From contig JAEYYS010000506.1 in the NCBI GenBank assembly GCA_023428335.1, positions 1 through 12,067 of the forward strand: a stretch of DNA of 12,067 bases, written 5' to 3'. The notes beneath the pieces are model-generated. The model ran no database searches and was not told where the DNA came from. It worked only from the letters and a program-made list of their open reading frames with translations. This stretch comes from Verrucomicrobiota bacterium. Lineage in GTDB: Bacteria > Verrucomicrobiota > Verrucomicrobiia > Verrucomicrobiales > Verrucomicrobiaceae. The position numbers and the translations under genes are program-made. The number at the start of each line of letters is the position of its first letter. The first letter of the stretch is position 1. Shown one piece after another: positions 1 through 5,502 of the stretch.

Positions 1-80
1 CCAGGGAAGCGCTCGCTGCGCTCGGCATCCCTGGGCTGCATGCCGCAAGCCCGAGGGGCTTGTCGCACGGCGGCAGCCGC
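1..80. repeat. Cluster of three short hairpins, REP-like intergenic sequence
   Basis: Three inverted repeats lie in the first 80 bases. CCAGGGA (1-7) pairs with TCCCTGG (28-34) and encloses a second pairing, AGCGC (8-12) with GCGCT (18-22). CAAGCCC (46-52) pairs with GGGCTTG (56-62) across a GAG triloop, and TGC (41-43) with GCA (65-67) extends it after a mismatch. CGGC (68-71) pairs with GCCG (76-79). No T-run follows any of them, so they do not look like intrinsic terminators. The GCTCGCTGCGCTCG-type sequence resembles dispersed intergenic repeats seen in GC-rich genomes, but copy number cannot be judged from this window. The remainder, up to base 145, holds no gene or clear promoter. Confidence 0.35.
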
Positions 81-145
81 GGGTTGGACGCAATCGCGTT
101 TTCAGAAATGAAAGATGGGTGAGGCGTCGGGTTTAGCTAGTTGAT

Positions 146-568
146 ATGAATGTTAGAGCCAGGCGACTCGCAATTTTGGGCACCCTGATTCTTGGACTGA
201 CAGGTGTTGGGTGGCAGGCATGGCTGGTGGCGCATCAATGGTTCATCAGGCAGGACCTTGTGAGTCCGCTTTGGTTTGTTTACAGGGCGAGCCTCGTGGT
301 GTTCATATTTTATCCTTGCGTTGCGCTTGTGCGATTCCTTGAGCGTCGCCGGCTTTTGTGGGTTGGCCTCTCTTTTGTCGGCGCATGGGTTTTGTCTGTT
401 TCCACCCAGATTTATCGAACCCTTTGGGGGTTGCCGATCTTTGTAGTCATCCATCTTGTGGTTCTCGCAGGCTGGTTGATTCATTCAGCGATTGAGCTGT
501 GGCGTGCATCGCCGGAGCTTCCAAAGTCGGCGGTCAGTCCCCAAATCTCTGAGGGGCAGGCATCTTGA
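146..568 (+). CDS. Four-helix integral membrane protein of unknown function
   Basis: This encodes a 140-residue protein that I do not recognise. Four hydrophobic segments are visible, at about residues 9-28, 41-63, 69-86 and 95-115. They are separated by short basic loops (RARR at the N-terminus, LERRR at 65-69), which suggests a small polytopic inner-membrane protein with its N-terminus inside. The C-terminal 25 residues are polar and rich in Ser and Pro. The ATG at 146 is the first start after a stop codon in that frame and has no Shine-Dalgarno sequence before it. Base and codon use differ from the neighbours: TTG, TTT and GTT codons are frequent, where the rest of the window strongly prefers C or G at the third position. 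This may mean later acquisition or relaxed selection. It lies in front of the aldolase gene with a gap of about 100 bases, and no functional link is evident. Confidence 0.7.
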   Translation: MNVRARRLAILGTLILGLTGVGWQAWLVAHQWFIRQDLVSPLWFVYRASLVVFIFYPCVALVRFLERRRLLWVGLSFVGAWVLSVSTQIYRTLWGLPIFVVIHLVVLAGWLIHSAIELWRASPELPKSAVSPQISEGQAS

Positions 569-649
569 ACGTTCCGCCGATCTGGAACTTGGAGCGGTTC
601 CCCGTCTTCGGTCCGCGTTCTCCTCCTTTACACCCCCGGTTTTTGGCCC

Positions 650-657
650 AAGGGTGA
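650..657 (+). promoter_or_regulatory. Shine-Dalgarno-like sequence of the aldolase gene
   Basis: AAGGGTGA ends nine bases before the ATG at 667. It selects that ATG over the in-frame TTG at 658, which would sit directly on the site. It is the only reasonable Shine-Dalgarno-like sequence seen in front of any gene in this window. Confidence 0.5.
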
Positions 658-666
658 TTGCCCATC

Positions 667-1461
667 ATGACCCGCCAGGAAAACCTCGAATTTTTCTTCC
701 CCGACGGCAAGACCGTCATTCTGCCCATTGACCACGGTGTCGCCATCCCGGTGCCTGGCCTGGAGAACCCGTTTCCGCTGATCGATGCGGTCAGCCCCTA
801 CGTCGACGGCTACGTCATGAACCTCGGTCTGGCCATGCGCGCCGCCGATTCCATGGCCGGCAAGGGCATCTGCCTGCGCACCGACGTCTACAACACCCGC
901 CTCACCGGCGACGGCGCCGGCAGCATCAATGTCTATGGCGCCGAGGAAGCCGAAATGGTCGGCGCCAACGCGGTGATGAACATGCTCTACCCATGGTCGG
1001 TCAGCGAGCGCATCAACTTCCAGGAGTGCGCCGACATCATCCGCTCGAGCATGGACCTCGACATCCCGGTCATTCTTGAGGCCCTGCCGTATGGGCTCGG
1101 GCAGACCGACCAATACACCGTCGAAAACGTCGCCTTCGCCGCGCGTCTGGCCGCCGAGCTCGGCGCCGACGTCGTCAAGGTGCCGTATCCGAGCGACGCC
1201 AAGCCGGGTGACTTCAAGCGCATCGTCGAGCAGGTGTGGATCCCCGTGGTCATTCTGGGGGGGGCCTCGATGAACGATGATGCCGCCCTGCTGAAGGTGA
1301 CCGAGGACGCCATGGAGGCCGGTGCGGCCGGCATTGCCATGGGTCGCAACGTCTGGCAGCACCGCAGCCCTGCCGCCATCGCCCGCAGCCTGAACGCCAT
1401 CGTCCACCAGGACGTTTCCGCCCTCGAGGCCCTGGCCCTGCTCAAGGAACCGCTGCGCTGA
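667..1461 (+). CDS. Class I aldolase, DhnA/DeoC-LacD family (probable fructose-bisphosphate aldolase)
   Basis: The 264-residue cytoplasmic TIM-barrel enzyme most likely catalyses reversible aldol cleavage through a Schiff base, as in archaeal-type fructose-1,6-bisphosphate aldolases. Visible motifs are LPIDHGV (19-25) at the first strand, ILEALPYG (136-143), the probable Schiff-base lysine K171 in ADVVKVPYPSD, VILGGA (195-200) and the phosphate-binding GIAMGRNVWQH (222-232). The length fits the family, usually about 260-290 residues. The start at 667 is chosen because of the upstream AAGGGTGA. Related enzymes with other substrates (LsrF-type thiolases, 2-amino-3,7-dideoxy-heptulosonate synthase) share this fold and these motifs, so the family is certain but the substrate is not. 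The gene appears to be transcribed alone or with the downstream exported protein (75-base gap); the neighbours give no pathway clue. Confidence 0.88.
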   Translation: MTRQENLEFFFPDGKTVILPIDHGVAIPVPGLENPFPLIDAVSPYVDGYVMNLGLAMRAADSMAGKGICLRTDVYNTRLTGDGAGSINVYGAEEAEMVGANAVMNMLYPWSVSERINFQECADIIRSSMDLDIPVILEALPYGLGQTDQYTVENVAFAARLAAELGADVVKVPYPSDAKPGDFKRIVEQVWIPVVILGGASMNDDAALLKVTEDAMEAGAAGIAMGRNVWQHRSPAAIARSLNAIVHQDVSALEALALLKEPLR

Positions 1462-1536
1462 GGCGCTGCACCGACAAAGCATAAAAAAACCGCCCCTGGC
1501 GCGGCGTTAGTGTCGTGCCGTAACCCCGCTTCCCCC

Positions 1537-2175
1537 ATGAAACGCACCGCCCTTCTGTTTGCCCTGCTGTCCACCGTCGCCCAGGCCGGCGAATCGACCT
1601 CGCTGAAGTTCACGGCCGAGGACTGGGCCGAGGGCGCGCCGCCCAAGGACGTGTTTGTCGTCGACGGCACGATCCAGGTCACCAGCCAGGAGGGCAACAA
1701 GGTGCTGACCGTGCAGCCCGACCCGATCACCGATGCCAGCGCCCAGCTCGGCGTTTCCGCGGCCGGCGAGGCGTCGATCCAGGCCCGCATTCAGGGCAGC
1801 AAGCGCGGGCGCAGCTCGCCGAAATTCGGTGTGGCGGTGCACGGCATGAGCGGGCACCGCCTGCTGCTCAACGCGCCCAAGCGCCAGCTGGAACTGGTGA
1901 AGAACGACGAGGTGCTGGCCAGCGCGTCCTTTGCCTGGACGAGCGGCGCCTGGGTCTGGCTGAAGCTCGAAGCCAAGCGTGGCGAGGGCGAGGCCTGGCA
2001 GATCACCGGCAAGGCCTGGGCGGCCGATGCCACCGAGCCGGCCGAAGCGCTGATCAAGCATGCCGATCAGGGCCTCAAGGGGCAGGGCAAGGTCAGTGTC
2101 TGGGGCACGCCCTACTCGGAGCAGCCGATCCATTTCGACGACATCGAGATCCGCGTCGAGACCGCCGCCAAGTGA
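1537..2175 (+). CDS. Exported protein with probable concanavalin-like beta-sandwich domain
   Basis: The 212-residue precursor starts with a clear Sec signal peptide: a basic MKR, a hydrophobic core and the cleavage site AQA17-GE. The mature part is about 195 residues. Its alternating beta pattern and features such as WVWLKLEAKRGEG (139-151), ITGKAWAADATEP (156-168) and a C-terminal HFDDIEIRVE (199-208) resemble the 'family 16 glycoside hydrolase-like/DUF1080' and LamG jelly-roll folds, which are common in exported Verrucomicrobiota and Planctomycetes proteins. No catalytic residues can be assigned, so binding is more likely than catalysis. A GTG at 1510 is in frame but would bury the signal peptide, so the ATG at 1537 is preferred. 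No Shine-Dalgarno precedes it, only a C-rich tract. It is convergent with surE (39-base gap). Export is a strong call; the fold is tentative. Confidence 0.75.
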   Translation: MKRTALLFALLSTVAQAGESTSLKFTAEDWAEGAPPKDVFVVDGTIQVTSQEGNKVLTVQPDPITDASAQLGVSAAGEASIQARIQGSKRGRSSPKFGVAVHGMSGHRLLLNAPKRQLELVKNDEVLASASFAWTSGAWVWLKLEAKRGEGEAWQITGKAWAADATEPAEALIKHADQGLKGQGKVSVWGTPYSEQPIHFDDIEIRVETAAK

Positions 2176-2214
2176 GGCGCCTGCCTGCCGAGCGAGGGCG
2201 GGGGATCCAGCGCA

Positions 2215-2904
2215 TCAATGCAGGCGCAGGCGCGAGACCGAGACCCGGCCGCCAAAGCAGATTTCCACATCCGAAGCCGGATCCTGCGGTCGACCGGCAT
2301 AGCTGGCGGTGTACAGGTGACCCTCAGGGGTGGCCGCGTAGCTGACGCCGAGCGGGCTGCGCGCGGGCGGGCAGGGGACCGCTTCCGGCAGGGGCAGGTC
2401 GCCCGGCGGCAGGTGCGGCAGGTTCAGGTTCCAGAACTCGCCATCGGCCAGCGTGTCACCGGCGCAGCGGGCGAAGAGCTGGGTGGCCCAGCGGCTGACG
2501 CGGTCCCAGTCGACCTCGAGGTCGCGGATGAGGTAGTGCGACAGCGCCAGGGCGGGCAGGCCGTGGTAGGCGGCTTCGCGGGCGGCGGCGACGGTGCCCG
2601 AGATGACGATGTCCTGGCCGAGGTTGCCGCCGGCGTTGACCCCGGACAGCACCCAGTCGGGCCGCAGGCCGAGGGCGTGCAAGCCGATGCGGACGCAGTC
2701 GGCCGGGGTGCCCTCGACGGCCCAGCGGCGTTCGCCGACGGATTCGACGCGGATGGGGGCGCGGGTGGTGACGCGGTGGCCGCACATCGAGTGTTCGCGG
2801 GCGGGGGCGACGACATGCAGGGTGCCGAGCGGGGCGATGGCGCGTTCCAGGGCGGCCAAGCCGGGGGCGTCGATGCCGTCGTCGTTGGTGAGCAGGAAGT
2901 TCAA
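2215..2904 (-). CDS. surE: 5'/3'-nucleotidase SurE
   Basis: This encodes a 229-residue nucleotidase of the SurE family, a metal-dependent phosphatase acting on nucleoside monophosphates. With a TTG start at 2904 the protein begins MNFLLTNDDGID, placing the metal-binding D8-D9 exactly where SurE proteins carry them. S39 (REHSMCG) and N90/N94 in LSGVNAGGNLGQD complete the metal site. The following ISGTVAAAREAA replaces the usual YSGTVGAA, a mild departure near the active site. WNLNLPHLP (residues 158-166) corresponds to the family's NVN.P segment. The open frame extends upstream to an ATG at 3009, but the extra 35 residues have no family counterpart and run through the AT-richer divergent promoter region. 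A second TTG at 2940 is also possible. No Shine-Dalgarno sequence supports any of these starts. The family call is firm; the start is not. Confidence 0.93.
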   Translation of the reverse strand: MNFLLTNDDGIDAPGLAALERAIAPLGTLHVVAPAREHSMCGHRVTTRAPIRVESVGERRWAVEGTPADCVRIGLHALGLRPDWVLSGVNAGGNLGQDIVISGTVAAAREAAYHGLPALALSHYLIRDLEVDWDRVSRWATQLFARCAGDTLADGEFWNLNLPHLPPGDLPLPEAVPCPPARSPLGVSYAATPEGHLYTASYAGRPQDPASDVEICFGGRVSVSRLRLH

Positions 2905-3048
2905 GGGGAACCCGATGCTGGACGCAGGCGGCGTTGTCAATGGTTGGGGTTTGTCAAGTTCAATCGAACAGTTATTTGTCCAAATCCGGGCTTGTTGGCC
3001 CCCGGCCATGTGCTAGCCTCGAATTGGGGTCTGACCCCCTTGACCATC
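2905..3048. promoter_or_regulatory. Divergent intergenic region between surE and the HD-domain gene
   Basis: This 144-base stretch is the control region for two divergent genes and is locally AT-richer between about 2930 and 2990. On the plus strand TTGTTG (2992-2997) and TAGCCT (3014-3019) are 16 bases apart, a plausible -35/-10 pair for the HD-domain gene. On the minus strand two TTGACA-type hexamers occur (around 2938-2943 and 2953-2958), but no convincing -10 follows. GTTC (2957-2960) and GAAC (2965-2968) form a small inverted repeat that could be an operator half-site pair. These assignments are by eye only. Confidence 0.35.
3022..3038 (+). repeat. Palindrome AATTGGGGTCTGACCCC in the leader of the HD-domain gene
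   Basis: GGGGT (3026-3030) pairs with ACCCC (3034-3038) across a CTG loop. It lies between the candidate -10 box and the ATG at 3049, so it would form at or near the 5' end of the mRNA. A GGGGTC(T/A)GACCCC core of this type, preceded by AATT, is from memory a recurrent intergenic palindrome in unrelated genomes and is sometimes associated with REP/Y1-transposase elements. No transposase is present here. Confidence 0.45.
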
Positions 3049-4719
3049 ATGTTTGAATCGATTCGCCGGGCGAAACTGCAGCGCGAGGGCCTCTCCTGCG
3101 GGCGGGTGCGCCGCAAGCACCAGGAGGGTGACTTGCTCGATGAACTGCGCACGCGGCCGGGCGTGACCGCCCTGCTGTTTCTGGCCTTTTTCCTGGGTCT
3201 GGCCATGCTCATGCAGGTCGGCGCGGCGGTGATGCCCGGCACGGTGGCGCCGCAACCGGCGACCTATCTGTTCGCTGCGGCCCTGGTGGCGGCGATGATC
3301 GTGCACCTGCGGGTGTCGCTGGTCGAGGACGTGGCCGACAACACCGAGCTGCTGCTGGTGCTCGGCACCCTGCTGCTGCAGTTGGGCGGGCACGTGCTCA
3401 TGCTGCAGTTCGGCCAGCGCGAGGGCTGGACCGGCGCCCTGCTGGTGATGGCCCTGCCGCACGCCTTTGCGCCGCTGGTGCTGGCGGTGACCCTGGGCCG
3501 GCGCATGGGCCTGTTTGCCGCCCTCTATGGCACGCTGCTCGGCACCTTGGTCTGCGTGGCGGTGAATCCGCTGACCTACCTGGCCAGCTCCGTCTTGGTC
3601 GGTTTCCTGGTCGTGCAGTTCACTCGCCGGGTGCGTCGCCGGCACCGGCTCTTCGCCTCGGGGGTTTATGCCGGCGCCATGGCGGCGGTGTTCTCGCTGC
3701 TGCTGCACCAGACCGCCGGCGGCCTGTTCGAGGGTGCGGTCATCCTGCGTGTCCTGGGCGTGCCCTTCGTGGTCGGTGTGGTGACCGGCCTGCTGGTCGG
3801 CGGCCTGCTGCCGGTGGTGGAGAGCCTGTTCGGCGTCACCACCGAGGTGTCCTGGCTGGAGTTGGCCGATTTGAACCACCCGCTGATGAAGCGGCTGAGC
3901 ATCGAGGCGCCGGGCACCTACCATCACAGTCTGGTGGTCGCCAACCTCTCCGAAGCTGCGGCCGAGGCGATCGGCGCCAACGCCGCCATGACCCGCGTCT
4001 GCGCCTACTTCCACGACATCGGCAAGCTGACCAAGCCCGAGTACTTCATCGAGAACATGGATCCGGCGGACAATCCGCACGACGACCTGACGGCGCGCAT
4101 GAGCGCCCTGATCCTCATCGCCCACGTCAAGGATGGCGTCGACCTGGCCATCAAGCACAAGCTCAACTGCAGCATCATCGACGTCATCGAGCAGCATCAT
4201 GGCACCTCGCTGACGCAGTATTTTTACCATCGCGCGCTTGAGCAGCAGGCCGAGATGATGCGCCGGGTCAGCGAGGGCAAGTCGAAGGAGGACGACGTGC
4301 CCAAGGTGAGCGAGGAGGTGTTCCGTTATCCCGGGCCGCTGCCGCAGTTCAAGGAAGCCGCCATCATCTCGCTGGCCGACGCCGTCGAGAGCGCCTCGCG
4401 CGCCATGGAAAAGCCAAACGCCTCGCGCCTGGAGACGCTGGTCGACGAACTCGTGCTCGACCGCATGCGCGACGGTCAGCTCGACGAGTGCGACCTCACC
4501 ATTGCCGATCTGGCGCGGGTGAAGGCGAGTTTCGTCAAGACCCTGCTGAGCATGATGCACAGCCGCATCAAGTACCAGAAGGCGGTCGAGGCTCCGGTGG
4601 CGGCTGCGCCGACCGTGCACGACGGCCTGACGGTCGTCATGGAATCGCCCTACGCCGCCGAGGGTGGGGAGATGCGCAAGCGTCCGACCCGCAAGCCGCC
4701 GCCCGCCTCCGCCGCGTGA
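3049..4719 (+). CDS. pgpH: Membrane HD-domain phosphodiesterase, PgpH/YqfF type (probable c-di-AMP phosphodiesterase)
   Basis: The 556-residue protein has seven to eight transmembrane segments between about residues 38 and 265, followed by a cytoplasmic HD domain. YHHSLVVANLSE (291-302), FHDIGKLTKPEYFIEN (321-336), NPHDDLTA, IAHVKDGVDLA and IEQHHGTSLTQYFYH follow the PgpH/YqfF pattern closely; H322-D323 is the namesake metal-binding pair. PgpH enzymes hydrolyse the second messenger c-di-AMP, which controls osmolyte transport and cell-wall balance. The family usually carries a roughly 200-residue extracytoplasmic domain after the first membrane helix. Here only about a dozen residues (MPGTVAPQPATYL) separate helices 1 and 2, so that sensor is absent. 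The reading frame is open far upstream, antisense to surE. The ATG at 3049 is chosen because the membrane-protein character starts there and a promoter-like sequence precedes it. The stop overlaps ybeY. The HD-family call is secure; the exact nucleotide substrate is inferred. Confidence 0.9.
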   Translation: MFESIRRAKLQREGLSCGRVRRKHQEGDLLDELRTRPGVTALLFLAFFLGLAMLMQVGAAVMPGTVAPQPATYLFAAALVAAMIVHLRVSLVEDVADNTELLLVLGTLLLQLGGHVLMLQFGQREGWTGALLVMALPHAFAPLVLAVTLGRRMGLFAALYGTLLGTLVCVAVNPLTYLASSVLVGFLVVQFTRRVRRRHRLFASGVYAGAMAAVFSLLLHQTAGGLFEGAVILRVLGVPFVVGVVTGLLVGGLLPVVESLFGVTTEVSWLELADLNHPLMKRLSIEAPGTYHHSLVVANLSEAAAEAIGANAAMTRVCAYFHDIGKLTKPEYFIENMDPADNPHDDLTARMSALILIAHVKDGVDLAIKHKLNCSIIDVIEQHHGTSLTQYFYHRALEQQAEMMRRVSEGKSKEDDVPKVSEEVFRYPGPLPQFKEAAIISLADAVESASRAMEKPNASRLETLVDELVLDRMRDGQLDECDLTIADLARVKASFVKTLLSMMHSRIKYQKAVEAPVAAAPTVHDGLTVVMESPYAAEGGEMRKRPTRKPPPASAA

Positions 4720-5162
4720 AGCCGACGATTCGTTTGTACAATCGCCAGCGCGGCCATCGCCCCGACCTGCCCTGGCTGCGGCGGGTGATCCGCCGCGCCC
4801 TGCCGGACTGCCTGGCGGCGGTCAAGTCGGCCGAGGCACCGCTGGCCGGGCTTGAGGAGATCGAGATCACCCTGATCGACGATCCCGAGATCGGCCGGGT
4901 GCATGCGGATTTTCTCGGCGACCCGGAGCCGACCGATGTCATCACCTTTCATCACGGGGAGATCCTGATCAGCGCCGACACCGCGGTGCGGCAGGCGGCC
5001 GAGCAGGGGGAGACGCCCGATCGCGAGCTGGCGCTGTATGCCGTGCACGGCCTGCTGCACCTGGCGGGCTGGGAGGATCACGATCCGGACGAGGCGGCGG
5101 CGATGGCCGGGCGGCAGGCCCTCATCCTGGCGGCAGCGGTCGAAGGTGCCAAAAATGGCTGA
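4716..5162 (+). CDS. ybeY: Endoribonuclease YbeY (rRNA maturation/ribosome quality control)
   Basis: This encodes a 148-residue protein of the UPF0054/YbeY family, a metal-dependent RNase involved in 16S rRNA 3' end maturation and 70S quality control. The typical segment DPEPTDVITFHHGEILIS (69-86) and the metal-binding HGLLHLAGWEDHD (111-123) are clear. The histidine motif is non-canonical. H111 and H115 are in place, but GWEDH carries one residue more than the usual GYDH, so the third ligand could be D121 or H122. The position that aligns with the conserved arginine of E. coli YbeY (YRGKD) reads FLGDP here. The GTG start overlaps the HD-gene stop in GTGA, indicating translational coupling. 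The start is supported by MKPTIRLYNRQ, typical of family N-termini. Length is normal. Confidence 0.92.
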   Translation: MKPTIRLYNRQRGHRPDLPWLRRVIRRALPDCLAAVKSAEAPLAGLEEIEITLIDDPEIGRVHADFLGDPEPTDVITFHHGEILISADTAVRQAAEQGETPDRELALYAVHGLLHLAGWEDHDPDEAAAMAGRQALILAAAVEGAKNG

Positions 5163-5171
5163 ATTTCCCTC

Positions 5172-5201
5172 TTGGCATTCGAGCGGCCACGCGTCACAGT
5201 A
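5172..5201 (+). promoter_or_regulatory. Candidate promoter of the small lipoprotein gene
   Basis: TTGGCA (5172-5177) and ACAGTA (5196-5201) are 18 bases apart, directly after the ybeY stop. Transcription would begin within a few bases of the ATG at 5210, giving an almost leaderless mRNA. This fits the absence of a Shine-Dalgarno sequence. An overlapping TAAAGT (5200-5205) is an alternative -10 but with poor spacing. Confidence 0.4.
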
Positions 5202-5209
5202 AAGTCCCT

Positions 5210-5350
5210 ATGAAACACATCCTCCTGTGCCTCGCCCTGGTCTCCGTGTCCTTCGTCGCTTCCTGCAAGAAGCCCGCCGAAGAAGCTCCCAAGACCGAGG
5301 CCGCCAAGCCGGCTGAAGCTCCTGCCAAGGCGCCCGAGGCCGCGAAGTAA
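5210..5350 (+). CDS. Small Ala/Pro/Lys/Glu-rich lipoprotein, 46 residues
   Basis: A complete short gene encodes a 46-residue prelipoprotein. It starts MKHILLCLALVSVSF and has the lipobox FVASC, with C19 as the lipidated cysteine. The mature peptide has 28 residues made almost only of Ala (10), Lys (6), Pro (5) and Glu (5), with a single Thr, and it ends in Lys. It has no heptad pattern, so it is not a Braun-type coiled coil; more likely it is a disordered, surface- or periplasm-facing tether. The terminal lysine recalls Lpp, where this residue is linked to peptidoglycan, but one residue is no proof. It has its own promoter-like sequence and a strong terminator 30 bases after the stop, so it is probably a monocistronic, possibly well-expressed transcript. 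It is similar in size to entericidin-like lipoproteins, without recognisable homology. Confidence 0.78.
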   Translation: MKHILLCLALVSVSFVASCKKPAEEAPKTEAAKPAEAPAKAPEAAK

Positions 5351-5379
5351 GTTGCGAGCCGCGCAAGCGGATTTCGACG

Positions 5380-5415
5380 GAGTGCAGGTGGCCATCCGCC
5401 TGCACTCTTTTTTTT
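5380..5415 (+). terminator. Strong intrinsic terminator after the lipoprotein gene
   Basis: Bases 5380-5391 pair with 5396-5407 to give a 12-base-pair stem (GAGTGCAGGTGG against CCGCCTGCACTC, one G-T wobble) closed by a CCAT loop. Eight T residues (5408-5415) follow directly. It ends the lipoprotein transcript and insulates the downstream kinase gene, so the kinase must have its own promoter. Confidence 0.93.
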
Positions 5416-5446
5416 ACCCTCGCGGGCACTTTCTGGAAGATCGCCC

Positions 5447-5475
5447 TTGCCAAGACGGGCGGGGTGGGAAATCTC
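5447..5475 (+). promoter_or_regulatory. Candidate promoter of the receptor kinase gene
   Basis: TTGCCA (5447-5452) and AATCTC (5470-5475) are separated by 17 bases. They lie between the terminator at 5380-5415 and the kinase start at 5503. The -10 is a weak match. A promoter is expected here because the terminator isolates the gene from the upstream unit. Confidence 0.3.
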
Positions 5476-5502
5476 CACAGGTTCCGCAGGAACCCTCCCC
5501 GC

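Noticed and set aside
1483..1504. Seven A residues followed by CCGCCCCTGGCGCGG, a possible minus-strand terminator after the aldolase
   Set aside because: The stem is only about four base pairs, and no minus-strand gene ends nearby: surE already stops at 2215. It is not usable as a plus-strand terminator either, because no T-run follows.
2905..3009. N-terminal extension of SurE to an ATG at 3009
   Set aside because: SurE proteins begin just before LLTNDDG. The extra 35 residues have no family counterpart and cover the divergent promoter region.
2218..3048. In-frame upstream extension of the HD-domain protein by 277 residues
   Set aside because: This part is exactly antisense to surE, which is well supported, and has the low-complexity character of a shadow frame. 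The membrane protein starts at 3049.
3013..4620. Open frame of 535 codons on the minus strand antisense to the HD-domain gene
   Set aside because: Its composition (His-, Gln- and Arg-rich, no domain) is that expected for the complement of a GC-rich gene with strong third-position bias.
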